DNA from: Bacillota bacterium
GTDB taxonomy: Bacteria > Bacillota > Limnochordia > DTU087
Reading direction: 5' to 3'
Length of the DNA: 64,000 nucleotides
Assembly (NCBI GenBank): GCA_012798695.1
Contig: JAAZMR010000023.1
Span: 30,749-94,748, forward strand
Below are positions 1-10,667 of this stretch, one piece after another; the stretch's first letter is position 1; every line of letters starts with the position of its first letter. The notes beneath the pieces were generated by a model that saw only the letters and a list, made by a program, of their open reading frames with translations, searched no databases and was not told the DNA's origin. The translations under genes and the position numbers were made by a program.

Positions 1-48
1 CATACAAGCAACCATTCGGCTGGTAAAAGGAGTTCTGCAAGCATTTTA

Positions 49-1059
49 GTGGAGGGAGTGCTAATTGTGCAAGATATAGTCAAGGAATTGGTTGAGCTTT
101 ATGGCCCTACCGGCAGGGAAGAGCAGGTAGCTGAGTATATTGCCAAAATAATGCGGCCCTTAGTCGACGAAGTTTATACAGATGCACTAGGAAATTTAGT
201 TGCTGTTAAACGGGGCTCTGCCAATGCTGAGAAGATCATGTTGGCTGCCCATATGGATGAAGTCGGGGTGATTATTACTGACATAGATGATAACGGGTTT
301 CTGCGTTTTTCCAACATCGGCGGTGTTTCACCTTTTACCTTGATTGGTCAAAGAGTAAGGTTTGCTGATGGTACTATAGGGGTATTTGGACAGGAGAAGC
401 TCGACCAGATCAAGGATCTCAAATTCAGTAAAATGTTTATTGATATTGGAGCTTCATCACGGCAGGAAGCAGAAGCTAAGGTGAGTATCGGCGATGTAGC
501 CGTCTATCATCGGGAATTTACCCTACAGGGCCAGCGGGTGATTGCTAAGTCACTAGATAACCGCATCGGTTGTGCTGTTCTCATAGAGACAGCCCGACGG
601 CTACAAGCATCCCCCCATGAGCTCTACTTCGTTTTTACGTCTCAGGAAGAGGTAGGCCTTCGGGGTGCTCGCACTGCCGCCTATTCACTGAATCCCGACT
701 ATGGCATTGCGGTAGATGTGACAGGAACCGGAGACACTCCCGAGGCTCATCGCATGGCTGTATCTTTGGGAAAAGGGGCGGCCATTAAGGTTAAGGATAG
801 CTCAGTTATTAGTCATCCGATTGTGAAGGACTTGCTAGTCAAGACGGCTAAAGCCAATGGCATATCCTACCAAATGGAAGTATTGGAGCGAGGAGGTACT
901 GATGCTGGGTCTATCCATCTTACTCGCAGTGGTGTACCCACGGGTGCTGTCTCGATTCCATCTCGTTATATTCACAGCCCTTCAGAAATGGTGGACCTAG
1001 GGGATGTTGATAACTGTGTAAGGCTGTTGGTTGCGGTTCTAGAGGGCCCTTGGGCCTAG
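49..1059 (+). CDS. M42 family metallopeptidase (glutamyl aminopeptidase / CelM-like)
   Basis: Full-length ORF; YGPTGREEQVAEYI start, AHMDEVG, SLDNRIGCA, TSQEEVGLRGA and GGTDAGSIH motifs typical of M42 peptidases. Confidence 0.93.
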   Translation: MEGVLIVQDIVKELVELYGPTGREEQVAEYIAKIMRPLVDEVYTDALGNLVAVKRGSANAEKIMLAAHMDEVGVIITDIDDNGFLRFSNIGGVSPFTLIGQRVRFADGTIGVFGQEKLDQIKDLKFSKMFIDIGASSRQEAEAKVSIGDVAVYHREFTLQGQRVIAKSLDNRIGCAVLIETARRLQASPHELYFVFTSQEEVGLRGARTAAYSLNPDYGIAVDVTGTGDTPEAHRMAVSLGKGAAIKVKDSSVISHPIVKDLLVKTAKANGISYQMEVLERGGTDAGSIHLTRSGVPTGAVSIPSRYIHSPSEMVDLGDVDNCVRLLVAVLEGPWA

Positions 1060-1191
1060 ATTTGCCGAAGGCATGGCAAAGTGTAATATTGGGAATACGG
1101 CTCTTGGCAGGACCCGAAGCTCTCTTGTGGAAGGTTGTACTTGGGAGACAGGTAGGATCAACCGCAACCCACGGAAAAGGGGGTATCGTAA

Positions 1192-1917
1192 ATGCACAAT
1201 CAAGGATTTGCTTGTATGATTGTGGTTATTGCGTTGGCGCTGCTATCGCTAAGTTTCACGGAAGTGGGTTTTGCTCAGGAAATTCGCCAGATCCATGTCC
1301 GAGGCTACGGCAGCATGAGCGTGGAGCCGGATTTGGCCTATGTAAGCCTTGGTGTGGAAACTCAAGCACTAGAGGCCGAAGAGGCTCAGACCAAGAATGC
1401 GATTAATATGCGCAACATCTTGGCAGTCTTGGGCGAACAGGGTATCAAGAGTCAGAATATAGAAACCAGCTATTTTAATGTATATCCGATTTACCGTTAC
1501 AATGAGGAGAAGGGTAATCAGTTGACTGGCTATAGGGTCAGCAACAGTATCTCGATTAGGTTAGAGGATCTATCCAAGGTCGGGGAAGTCATAGATAGTG
1601 CCATCAAAGCCGGTGCTACCAACGTCAACACAGTACGTTTCACATTGGCAGATGAAGGGCCCTGGCTAGACAAGGCACTAGCATTAGCGGTGGAAGATGG
1701 ACGCCGAAGAGCTGAAGTCATGGCAACAGCCGCAGGAGAAAAACTTGGTCTCGTCATGATGATGCGTGATCCCAGTACTAGTTCTACGCCATATTATGCC
1801 GGGAACGAAATGGCGCTCAAGGCGACAGCCATGGCCGACCGGGGCGTTCCTACTCCGATCCAACCTGGGAAATTGGAGATCACAGCCGCCGTAGAAATGG
1901 TTTTTGCCTTGGAATAA
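1192..1917 (+). CDS. Secreted SIMPL (DUF541) domain protein
   Basis: N-terminal signal peptide, then IHVRGYGSMSVEPDLAYVSLGVETQ and GYRVSNSISIRLEDLSKVGEVIDSAIKAGATNVNTVRF, typical of the SIMPL domain. Confidence 0.9.
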   Translation: MHNQGFACMIVVIALALLSLSFTEVGFAQEIRQIHVRGYGSMSVEPDLAYVSLGVETQALEAEEAQTKNAINMRNILAVLGEQGIKSQNIETSYFNVYPIYRYNEEKGNQLTGYRVSNSISIRLEDLSKVGEVIDSAIKAGATNVNTVRFTLADEGPWLDKALALAVEDGRRRAEVMATAAGEKLGLVMMMRDPSTSSTPYYAGNEMALKATAMADRGVPTPIQPGKLEITAAVEMVFALE

Positions 1918-1944
1918 CCCACGATAGAAACTGAAGACCATTCC

Positions 1945-1966
1945 GAGGGAGGCAACTGCCTCCCTC
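1945..1966. terminator. Hairpin downstream of the SIMPL gene (GAGGGAGGC-aact-GCCTCCCTC)
   Basis: Perfect 9-bp inverted repeat with a 4-nt loop, 28 nt after the stop codon; no strong T-tract. Confidence 0.5.
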
Positions 1967-2157
1967 AGGTTCCTGCCCCAGTCTTTTCACGCATATCTAG
2001 CCTCAAAGCACTGAGCGTTTATGTTCAAGAAAGGCTCCAATCAGTCAACCGACAAAAGCGGGTTCCAGGGTATAGCCCTGCGGCATACCCTGAAGTATTA
2101 TACATGGTGAGGAAATACGAGTCAGCTTTCTAACCTACCGCAGGGGAGTGGGAATCT

Positions 2158-3096
2158 TTGGCACAAGATGAATCTATCCAACATAGTCTCAGTCCAATAG
2201 TGAAGCAATTGGCCACTGTGGCCGGAGCTTTGGGATACACAAATGAGAGTGGTGACAAGACTGTTCCCAAGCCGGAGAATGTAGTAGACTTACTGCAGGA
2301 TCTGCGCAGCATTCTCTTCCCAGGGTACTTTAAGCCGTCACGTAATGGCTATGATGTCGTATGTATGCTAGAGCATCTAGGAGTAGTCTACTGGCGTTTG
2401 GCAGGGCAGATCCACAATGCTCTGCACAGCACCTGCTCCCATGTATGTGATTCTACCGCGATTGCCTGTCCGGTGATGGAGAAAAGCTGCCATCTCTCGA
2501 TGGAGTATCTCCAGCGTTTGCCGAATATACAAGCCCAACTGCAGAAGGATGTACAAGCCGCCTATGATGGCGATCCCGCTGCCACTAATCTTGAGGAGAT
2601 CATTTTGTCCTATCCAGGGATTTATGCCATTACAGTGCATAGGCTCGCTCATGAGTTCTACAAGATGGGGCTCATCTTAATTGCCCGGATTATGAGTGAA
2701 CATGCGCATAGCTCCACGGGCATAGATATTCACCCAGGCGCGCAGATCGGAGAGAGCTTCTTCATTGATCATGGCACAGGTGTCGTCATTGGCGAAACCT
2801 GTGTGATTGGAAATAATGTTAAGCTCTATCAAGGGGTTACTTTGGGGGCATTGAGCTTTCCCAAAGATGAAAAGGGTAAACTGATCCGCGGCAATCGGCG
2901 CCACCCCACAATCGAAGATGATGTGACTATCTACGCGGGAGCAACTATCCTCGGGGGAGATACTGTCATTGAGCAAGGCTCAGTGATCGGTGGTAATGTA
3001 TGGCTGACGGAGGGTGTGCCACCTTTCAGCAAAGTAACGAATCGTGCCCAGGTCGAAACGCGCATACAGCATTATCGGACAGATAGAGAAGGATGA
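2158..3096 (+). CDS. Serine O-acetyltransferase-like (CysE/EpsC-type left-handed beta-helix)
   Basis: AHSSTGIDIHPGAQIGESFFIDHGTGVVIGETCVIGNNVKLYQGVTLGA hexapeptide-repeat region; TTG start preceded by AGGGGAGTG. Confidence 0.88.
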   Translation: MAQDESIQHSLSPIVKQLATVAGALGYTNESGDKTVPKPENVVDLLQDLRSILFPGYFKPSRNGYDVVCMLEHLGVVYWRLAGQIHNALHSTCSHVCDSTAIACPVMEKSCHLSMEYLQRLPNIQAQLQKDVQAAYDGDPAATNLEEIILSYPGIYAITVHRLAHEFYKMGLILIARIMSEHAHSSTGIDIHPGAQIGESFFIDHGTGVVIGETCVIGNNVKLYQGVTLGALSFPKDEKGKLIRGNRRHPTIEDDVTIYAGATILGGDTVIEQGSVIGGNVWLTEGVPPFSKVTNRAQVETRIQHYRTDREG

Positions 3097-4949
3097 ATAG
3101 CGTGAGATCAGATCAGCAGCCGAAATTGACTACAATTGCACTAGCCAGCCTCAATGCGAAGTTTATCCACTCCAATCTGGCCCTCGATTATCTGCGGGCC
3201 TATTGTGAGGAACAGCAGTTGCCAATATCATTTGAGCTCTTGGAGTTTCACATTAACCAGCCGGTTGATTACATTGTTGGCGAGATTCTCTCTCTGGACA
3301 TAGGTATAATCGGGTTTTCCTGCTATATCTGGAACATAAACGAGACTCTACATGTGATTTCCAGATTAAAACTGGCTAAACCAGACTTGATCGTGATCAT
3401 TGGAGGGCCCGAGGTTTCCTATGATACAGAAACACTGATGGAAAAGCATCCGGAAGTGGATTATTGCATAACCGGTGAAGGAGAAAAGAGCTTTGCAGCT
3501 TTGCTTGCCCACCTGTTATCAAAGGGGAAGGTTGAAGACGCTTCCAGCGGGAAGGTGGTTGGGCGGATCATTTCGGGTGAACCAGTTGATCTTGACCAGC
3601 TGCCGTCTCCCTATCCTGTGAACCTCGAAGCCAGGTATTGCAATAAGTTGGTATACCTTGAGACCTCGCGGGGCTGCCCTTTTGCCTGTCAGTATTGCCT
3701 ATCGGCCAATACCCGAGGGGTAAGGTATTTCCCTTGGGAAAGGGTGAAAGGCGAATTACTCAAGCTCATGGATGCTGGCTTTCCCCAGATCAAGTTAATT
3801 GATCGCACCTTTAACGCTAATCCCGCCTGGGCTCTGAGGATTTTTGATTTCTTGGTCAAGGAGAACACACGCAGGGGAGCTTTTGAGGGTACCCAGCCAC
3901 CTACGGTCTTTCATTTCGAAATCAGTGCCGATATCTTGACTGAAGAGTTGTTGGCATACCTGAGCAGTGTACCACCGGGATTATTTCAATTTGAGATTGG
4001 GATACAGTCTACCACCCCAGCAGTGCTCGAGGCAGTAGGTAGGAAAAGTGAATGGCAGGCGCTGGCCCAAACCATAAAACGGTTAGCGGAGCAGGGGAAC
4101 ATTCATTTACATCTAGATCTGATCGCTGGTCTACCTGAGGAAACTTATGAGAGTTTTCGACAGTCCTTTGATGATGTATACGGGTTAGGTGGCCATCGAA
4201 TACAACTAGGGTTCCTAAAGCTGCTGAAGGGATCAGGTTTGCGGCTGAGGAGCAAGGAGCTGGGACTGGTCTTTGATCCCCATGCCCCCTATGAGATAAT
4301 CTGTACACCAACCATGAGTGCCATAGATTTGGTTCGCCTCAAGGAGATAGAGAGTCTCCTGGAGCAGTACCACAACAGTCACCGCTTTAGCCTGACCCTA
4401 GCGCTCTTATGCCATGAGCTATATACATCACCCTTTCGATTTTTTGAGGATTTTGCCGCCTATTTTCGAGAGCGAGGATTGCATCGAGTATCCCACAGCC
4501 AGTTAGCCCTTTATGATATCTTGTATCGATACTTGCGGGAACGCCATCCAAGCATTGTGCCCGTAGCGGAGGAGACTATGAAGTTTGATTTTCTACGCAC
4601 AGAACCCCATCGCCCCTTGCGTACTTGGATGCCGGACAAGCTAGGCAAGGCTCATAAGCATCTACGACGGAAATTGCAGCAAGATGTCGATCTGTTAAGT
4701 AAGCTGCATTCAGATACAGCTGCTCTCAGTCCCCGAGATTTCGCTCAACAGATACGTATCGGCAAGTTTTCGTTGGAGTTCATCAAATTGCTGGTTCAAG
4801 GATATTCATCAAGAGACTTGCTTTGTACTACGCCTGTAGAGCTAGAGAGCGTTACTACGAATCATGGTTATATCATCTTTGATCACCATTGGCCCGACCC
4901 CTGGACTCGGGAGAGTGGGTATATCTTAGTCGTATCGGAGGATAGGTGA
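3093..4949 (+). CDS. B12-binding domain / radical SAM protein (DUF4080-type)
   Basis: N-terminal Rossmann-like region with IGGPEVSYD; radical SAM CPFACQYCLS (CxxxCxxC); C-terminal extension; start overlaps the preceding stop. Confidence 0.9.
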   Translation: MNSVRSDQQPKLTTIALASLNAKFIHSNLALDYLRAYCEEQQLPISFELLEFHINQPVDYIVGEILSLDIGIIGFSCYIWNINETLHVISRLKLAKPDLIVIIGGPEVSYDTETLMEKHPEVDYCITGEGEKSFAALLAHLLSKGKVEDASSGKVVGRIISGEPVDLDQLPSPYPVNLEARYCNKLVYLETSRGCPFACQYCLSANTRGVRYFPWERVKGELLKLMDAGFPQIKLIDRTFNANPAWALRIFDFLVKENTRRGAFEGTQPPTVFHFEISADILTEELLAYLSSVPPGLFQFEIGIQSTTPAVLEAVGRKSEWQALAQTIKRLAEQGNIHLHLDLIAGLPEETYESFRQSFDDVYGLGGHRIQLGFLKLLKGSGLRLRSKELGLVFDPHAPYEIICTPTMSAIDLVRLKEIESLLEQYHNSHRFSLTLALLCHELYTSPFRFFEDFAAYFRERGLHRVSHSQLALYDILYRYLRERHPSIVPVAEETMKFDFLRTEPHRPLRTWMPDKLGKAHKHLRRKLQQDVDLLSKLHSDTAALSPRDFAQQIRIGKFSLEFIKLLVQGYSSRDLLCTTPVELESVTTNHGYIIFDHHWPDPWTRESGYILVVSEDR

Positions 4950-4956
4950 TTGCTTC

Positions 4957-7900
4957 GTGTTTGTGCATCTACATGGTCATACCTACTGGTCTTTGCTAGA
5001 TGGAGCTGCACCACCCAAGGAGCTCTTTAGGCGGGCTGCCGCCTTGGGTATGCCGGGTATTGCCGTTACAGACCACGGAGCAATGTATGGGACCGCAGAA
5101 TGCTATCTTATGGCCCAGAAAATAGCGAGGGAGACCGGCAAACAGTTTCGCTTCATTCCCGGCCTAGAGGCCTATGTTGCACCTCGGAGTCGTTTCGACA
5201 AAGAAAAAAGCCAGGGTGATGATGCTAACTGGCATTTGGTGTTATGGGCTCTGGACAATACCGGGCTATCCATCCTTTATCGGTTGGTTACCCATTCAGA
5301 GATGTACTATAAGCCTCGGATCGATAAAGACCTATTGGCTGAGTTGGTTGAGGAATGCGGACAAGGTCACATTGCCGCAAGTTCCGCCTGTCTTGCCTCA
5401 GAGATTAGTTCACATCTTTTGCAGGGTAACTACGCAGGAGCGCGAGAGGCGGCTGGCCAATACCGAGAAATCCTAGGTGAAGGCAATTTCTTTCTGGAGC
5501 TACAAGACCACGGTTTTGAAGAGCAAAGACAGGTTAACCGAGGATTGCTGGGACTCCACAAGGACATCGGCTTGCCGCTGATCGCTACGAATGATTACCA
5601 CTATGTAGAGCCAGAGCATGCTTTCTTGCATGATGTCGTTGTCTGTATTCAAACAGGCAAACAGCTGTCTGATCAAGAACGCCTACGTTTTCAGAGCAGC
5701 CAAGCATATCTCAAGAGCCCGCAGGAGATGCTGGAACTATTTCCCGATCAAAGACAAGCTCTCTTCAATACTATAGAGATCATGGAACGATGCCGAGTAG
5801 AACTCGATTTTGATACAGTCCACTTACCTCACTTTGAGCTGCCGGAGGGATTTGCCGGTGCCGATGATTATCTGAGGACCCTAGCTTATCAAGGGGCTGC
5901 GCGACGCTTTGGCGAAATCAGTCAAACAGTTAGAGATCGGCTAGACTATGAATTAGAAGTAATTGGGGAGATGGGTTACTCTGACTACTTCTTGATTGTG
6001 TGGGATTTTGTCCGCTTCGCTCGGAACCAAGGTATTGCCGTGGGCCCAGGCCGGGGAAGCGCTGCTGGCTCACTAGTTGCTTATTGCCTGAGAATCACCA
6101 ACATCGATCCACTCCGCTATGGTCTGCTCTTTGAACGTTTCCTAAATCCGGCCAGAGTGACCTTACCGGATGTGGATATGGATTTTTGCTATCATCGTCG
6201 TAATGAAGTGATTGAATATGTTGTACAGAAATACGGTGCAGATCGAACGGCTCAGATTATTACCTTCGGGACGCTAAAGGCGCGAGCTGCCGTCCGTGAT
6301 GTAGCGCGGGTAATGGGAATGCCTCTGCGAAAAACGGATGCTATTGCTAAGGCTATACCGTTTGGGGAGTCACTATCTAGTGCATTAGCAACAACAGCGG
6401 AACTCAAGAATGCCTATGAGCAGGACGCCGAATCAAGAAAAGTTCTTGAAACGGCGCAGTTTCTTGAAGGTTTCCCCCGACATGCATCCACACATGCCGC
6501 AGGGGTGGTCATTGCTCCCAGACCCTTGGAACTCGATATGCCTTTAGGTCGACCGGAAAGTGATAAGGTAGTCACACCCTTCGTTACTCAGTATCCGATG
6601 GGCGTTCTGGAAGAAATGAAGTTCCTCAAAGTCGATTTCCTGGCTCTACGCAATCTCTCCGTGATCCAGACAACGGTCAATTGGGTGCAAAAACTCCGAG
6701 GCCTGAGGCTTGATATGGACACACTCCCTATAGATGATGAGGTCACCTACAGGAACATCTTTCATGCCGGACTGACTGGTGGGATCTTCCAGTTTGAATC
6801 AGAGGGAATGCGGCGACTTCTCCAGGAATTTCAACCAGAAAGCCTGGATCACTTGACCCTGCTGAATGCCATGTACCGGCCCGGTCCCATGCAATATATT
6901 CCCGCCGTGATTCGGAGAAGAAAGGGGCAGGAAGCCATCACATGGCCTCATCCTGACCTTGAGGAGTTACTGAAGGAAACCTATGGGATCATGGCCTACC
7001 AGGAACAGGTAATGGCAGTTGCACATCATTTCGCCGGTTTCTCGCTGGGAGAAGCCGATCTCTTACGGCGAGCTATGGGGAAAAAGAAGCAAGAAATCAT
7101 CGATGATGAGCGTGAGAAATTCATCCAGGGAGCCGTATCCCGTGGTTATTCGGACAAACTGGCTAGACAGATATATGATGACATTGAGAAGTTTGCTGGT
7201 TATGGGTTTAACAAGAGCCACGCCTGCGCGTATGCTCTGATAGCTTATCATACGGCTTACCTCAAGTGCCATCACCCAACGGAATTCATGGCAGCGTTGC
7301 TTACTAGTGTAATGGGTAGGGCAAAAAACGTGAAGCTGGGGGAGTATCTGGAAGAATGCCGAGACATGGGCATCAAAGTTGAATTGCCGGATATGAATAC
7401 CAGCCAAGTTACCTTTGTCCCCAATCCCAATGGAAGCATCAGTTTTGGACTCTCTGCCATCAAGAACGTGGGAGAAAGTGCAGCTGAAGCTATTGTGGCA
7501 AATAGAGACTCAGGCCCTTATCAATCACTCCTGGATCTATGCATCCGTACCCGTCTGAATAGGGATGCGTTGCTTAGCCTCATTCGGGTGGGAGCATTAG
7601 ATAATCTAGGTGAGTCACGAGCTCAGCTGGAGGCGATTCTGGATCAAGTAATGCAAATAGCGGCAGGCTACAGCCGCAGCCAACACCATGGCCAAGGCAG
7701 TCTGTTCGACTTGGTCGCCATGGATGCACAGGCCTTCACCTGGGAAGTCGACACAGACATAGCGGAATACGATGAACATAGGCGATTGCAATACGAAAGG
7801 GACTTAATCGGGGTCTATCTGTCAGGCCATCCCCTCGACCAGTACTCCAAGCAGCTGGCAGACTGGGGGGTGACGATTAGTCGAGACCTAGAACAAAAAC

Positions 7901-8577
7901 CACAAAACGAGAGAGTAACTGTAGCCGGAGTAATAGTGGATTGTCGGCGGGTCCTGACTCGACACAATGATGAGATGGCTTTCCTGACTGTCGAGGATCA
8001 GGCTGGCCCTATGGATATCATCATCTTCCCCCGGGTATACGAGGAATGTCATCAACTCTTGTCGGGGGAGTCTCTAACAGTTTTGCTCATAGAAGGTCGT
8101 AACGATTCGTCTGTGGAAGAGGTAGACGGTCTAGCCGACGATGAATTGTCTATGGGTGAGGATGAACAGCAGCCGGACAGGGAGTTTCAGGCAAAGATCA
8201 TTGCTTCTGCTTTATATACCATCGATGAGTGGCAACAGAAGATGAAAAGGGAGAAAGACACCAGGACTTCTGGAAAAAAGATGTCAGCTGAGCAAGCCTG
8301 GTCCAGGGATCCAATCATAATCCATGCTGATGGTTTGGGCGAGAGGCGATTGCTCGAGTTACGAAACCTGCTGCAGGAGTTTGCCGGGGGTATGCCGGTA
8401 ATCCTTTACTTCGCGGAGCCTTCCAAAACGTATCTCCGCTTAGATGAACGTTACTGGGTGGACCCGGCAAGGTTCGAGGAGCTCTGCGTACGGGTAGAGG
8501 TCCTGATGGGGAAGGGGCGAGTTCATCGCTCCCGGAAGCAGAGAGGAGAAACTGGATGCAGCTTGGATTGGGCATAG
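4957..8577 (+). CDS. dnaE: DNA polymerase III subunit alpha
   Basis: 1206 aa; PHP domain HLHGHTYWSLLDGA, GPGRGSAAGSLVAYCL, LPDVDMDF, YQEQVMAVAHHFAGFS, GYGFNKSHACAYA; GTG start. Confidence 0.96.
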   Translation: MFVHLHGHTYWSLLDGAAPPKELFRRAAALGMPGIAVTDHGAMYGTAECYLMAQKIARETGKQFRFIPGLEAYVAPRSRFDKEKSQGDDANWHLVLWALDNTGLSILYRLVTHSEMYYKPRIDKDLLAELVEECGQGHIAASSACLASEISSHLLQGNYAGAREAAGQYREILGEGNFFLELQDHGFEEQRQVNRGLLGLHKDIGLPLIATNDYHYVEPEHAFLHDVVVCIQTGKQLSDQERLRFQSSQAYLKSPQEMLELFPDQRQALFNTIEIMERCRVELDFDTVHLPHFELPEGFAGADDYLRTLAYQGAARRFGEISQTVRDRLDYELEVIGEMGYSDYFLIVWDFVRFARNQGIAVGPGRGSAAGSLVAYCLRITNIDPLRYGLLFERFLNPARVTLPDVDMDFCYHRRNEVIEYVVQKYGADRTAQIITFGTLKARAAVRDVARVMGMPLRKTDAIAKAIPFGESLSSALATTAELKNAYEQDAESRKVLETAQFLEGFPRHASTHAAGVVIAPRPLELDMPLGRPESDKVVTPFVTQYPMGVLEEMKFLKVDFLALRNLSVIQTTVNWVQKLRGLRLDMDTLPIDDEVTYRNIFHAGLTGGIFQFESEGMRRLLQEFQPESLDHLTLLNAMYRPGPMQYIPAVIRRRKGQEAITWPHPDLEELLKETYGIMAYQEQVMAVAHHFAGFSLGEADLLRRAMGKKKQEIIDDEREKFIQGAVSRGYSDKLARQIYDDIEKFAGYGFNKSHACAYALIAYHTAYLKCHHPTEFMAALLTSVMGRAKNVKLGEYLEECRDMGIKVELPDMNTSQVTFVPNPNGSISFGLSAIKNVGESAAEAIVANRDSGPYQSLLDLCIRTRLNRDALLSLIRVGALDNLGESRAQLEAILDQVMQIAAGYSRSQHHGQGSLFDLVAMDAQAFTWEVDTDIAEYDEHRRLQYERDLIGVYLSGHPLDQYSKQLADWGVTISRDLEQKPQNERVTVAGVIVDCRRVLTRHNDEMAFLTVEDQAGPMDIIIFPRVYEECHQLLSGESLTVLLIEGRNDSSVEEVDGLADDELSMGEDEQQPDREFQAKIIASALYTIDEWQQKMKREKDTRTSGKKMSAEQAWSRDPIIIHADGLGERRLLELRNLLQEFAGGMPVILYFAEPSKTYLRLDERYWVDPARFEELCVRVEVLMGKGRVHRSRKQRGETGCSLDWA

Positions 8578-10643
8578 ATGCTGGAGGCACTTATACAGAT
8601 ACCGTACTATATGATTTTCAGCAGCGACTTGTGGTTGGGAAAGGCAAGGCACTGACGACTAAAGATGATTATGCCGTTGGAATCGCCAATTCTTTAGAGC
8701 AAATCCTCATTGCTGATCCCCAAGCCATAGACTTAGTAGGGCTGTCTACTACGTTGGCCACGAATGCCTTGGTTGAGGGAAAAGGAGCTCGGGCAGGACT
8801 GCTTTTGATCGGGTATGATCTTGAACTGGTACAACGATTTCTCCAAGTAGCCCCGTACTGGATAGTAGCTGGTGGGCATGATATGCGAGGCAACGAAAGG
8901 GCTCCACTGGACAAAGAAGAAGTGCGTCGAGTAGTGGCGGCCATGGCTGACGAAGTAGAGGTGATCGCTGTCTCGGAAATGGGTGGGGCGGTTAACCCTG
9001 ACCATGAGCACCGAGTCCAAGCGCTGATCAAAAGGGAATATGGCATTCCAGCCATTACCGGGCACGAGCTGAGCACCGAAATGGACTCCATGAAAAGGGC
9101 GACAACCGTGTTTTGGAATGCGCGGTTGATTCCTATTCTTTTGGAACTAATTGAGGCAGTGACTGGTGTGCTTGAGGCTCGGGGCATTACCGCTCCCATC
9201 ATGCTGGAACGCAGTGATGGAACCTTGATGGGTGAAAGACTGGCTCGCCGACGGCCTATTGAGACGCTAATGTCTGGCCCAGTAGCAAGTGTCTATGGTG
9301 CCCTACATTTGACTGACTGTCAAGATGCATTGGTCATTGACATGGGCGGCACAACTACAGATATTGGTTTGGTGCGCAACGGTCAACCCCGTCTGCGCAA
9401 CAGTGGTGCTCGTATCGGAGTATACCGGACAACCGTGAAAACCTTGGATTTGCATACTACCGGTTTGGGCGGTGATAGCGAACTCGTCATCAAGCAAGAT
9501 GGAAGCCTTGCCATAGGACCCAAGAGGGTGATGCCTGTTAGCTATGCAGCTCAATTATGCCCAGCTATAGCCGAGGAATTGGGAAATTGGGATAAGATCC
9601 AGTGTGAGCACGTCGACGCTGCTTTGCTGCCCCCTGTAGAGTTTTTCATTGCAGTAAAGCAAAGTGGGCACCAGGGCTCTTCCATTAGTAATATGAGCCA
9701 TGCTTTGGGTATGGGCGAACGCGAACAAGCAATTTTCGAAGCCTTACAGACTCTGGGAGGCGCCTCCCGCTTTCGACTTGCTCGGGCCATAGGCTATTCC
9801 TACCCATCTTTACTGCACATGGATGGTTTGGAGTCAGAAGGCCTTGTCTACAGGGTAGGTTTGACACCTACGGATATTTTGCATGTATTGGGTACAATGA
9901 ATCTTTGGGAAGCTGATGCTGCTAAGCAGGCAGTCAGAGCTTTTGCACATCGTTGGGAAGAAACTATGGAATCTACCTGTCAGGCGGTACTTCAAACTAT
10001 GCACCAGCGCTTAGCAGAACAAGCTGTGAACGTAATTTTGGCCGAGACCAATCAAGCGAGTAACAGTTCGAATGGAAGAAGATCACGTGTGGGAACTCTT
10101 TGGATGCGCCAATCCGAGGCGATCCCTTCAATGGAGGATTGCCCCATATGCCAGTATCTCTTGCAGACGGGTCTTAACGGGACTAGTGATCAGCCTTTGG
10201 AATGTAACGTGAAGATCAATTTGCCGATTGTGGCAGTAGGGGCACCAGTAGAAGCATATTTCCCCACATTAGCCAGGGCAATCGGAACAGAACTGCATAT
10301 TCCGGAAAATGCGGATGTAGCCAATGCTATAGGTGCTATCACCGGCAATATCGCTGTAGCCGTAGAAGTTGTGGTTGCCGCTACCGGAGATGGTTACTAT
10401 ATTATCCAGGGAATACCAAGAAACAACAGCTTTGAGGACTTGGAGGAGGCGAATGCGGCCGCAATCGCCTATGTGACTAATAAGGCCAGAGAGCAGGCGA
10501 TAGAGGCGGGAGCCGAAGCAGTAAATATTGATGTCACTGAGGAAGAGGTCATTTCGCAAGTGGGGGATGAGGATTGTCAAGCGCTTTTTTTGCATAAGAA
10601 GATCGTAGCCCGGGCCACGGGGCGACCTCAGACCAGGGTGTAG
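8556..10643 (+). CDS. Hydantoinase/oxoprolinase family protein
   Basis: LGIDAGGTYTDTVLYD, LSTTLATNALVEGKG, VIDMGGTTTDIGLV motifs; start overlaps the dnaE 3' end by 22 nt. Confidence 0.9.
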   Translation: MQLGLGIDAGGTYTDTVLYDFQQRLVVGKGKALTTKDDYAVGIANSLEQILIADPQAIDLVGLSTTLATNALVEGKGARAGLLLIGYDLELVQRFLQVAPYWIVAGGHDMRGNERAPLDKEEVRRVVAAMADEVEVIAVSEMGGAVNPDHEHRVQALIKREYGIPAITGHELSTEMDSMKRATTVFWNARLIPILLELIEAVTGVLEARGITAPIMLERSDGTLMGERLARRRPIETLMSGPVASVYGALHLTDCQDALVIDMGGTTTDIGLVRNGQPRLRNSGARIGVYRTTVKTLDLHTTGLGGDSELVIKQDGSLAIGPKRVMPVSYAAQLCPAIAEELGNWDKIQCEHVDAALLPPVEFFIAVKQSGHQGSSISNMSHALGMGEREQAIFEALQTLGGASRFRLARAIGYSYPSLLHMDGLESEGLVYRVGLTPTDILHVLGTMNLWEADAAKQAVRAFAHRWEETMESTCQAVLQTMHQRLAEQAVNVILAETNQASNSSNGRRSRVGTLWMRQSEAIPSMEDCPICQYLLQTGLNGTSDQPLECNVKINLPIVAVGAPVEAYFPTLARAIGTELHIPENADVANAIGAITGNIAVAVEVVVAATGDGYYIIQGIPRNNSFEDLEEANAAAIAYVTNKAREQAIEAGAEAVNIDVTEEEVISQVGDEDCQALFLHKKIVARATGRPQTRV

Positions 10644-10667
10644 TGTATTTCCTATGGGGGTGTCAAC

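Noticed and set aside
1050-1406. 118-aa + ORF overlapping the M42 and SIMPL genes
   Set aside because: Overlaps the SIMPL signal peptide region in another frame; no motif.
1967-2157. Possible T-box leader before the serine acetyltransferase gene
   Set aside because: No AGGGTGGNACCGCG-type T-box sequence; only a CAGGGTAT...ATACCCTG hairpin.
8669-9202. 177-aa - strand ORF
   Set aside because: Antisense to the hydantoinase gene; Ser/Arg-rich low-complexity translation typical of spurious ORFs.
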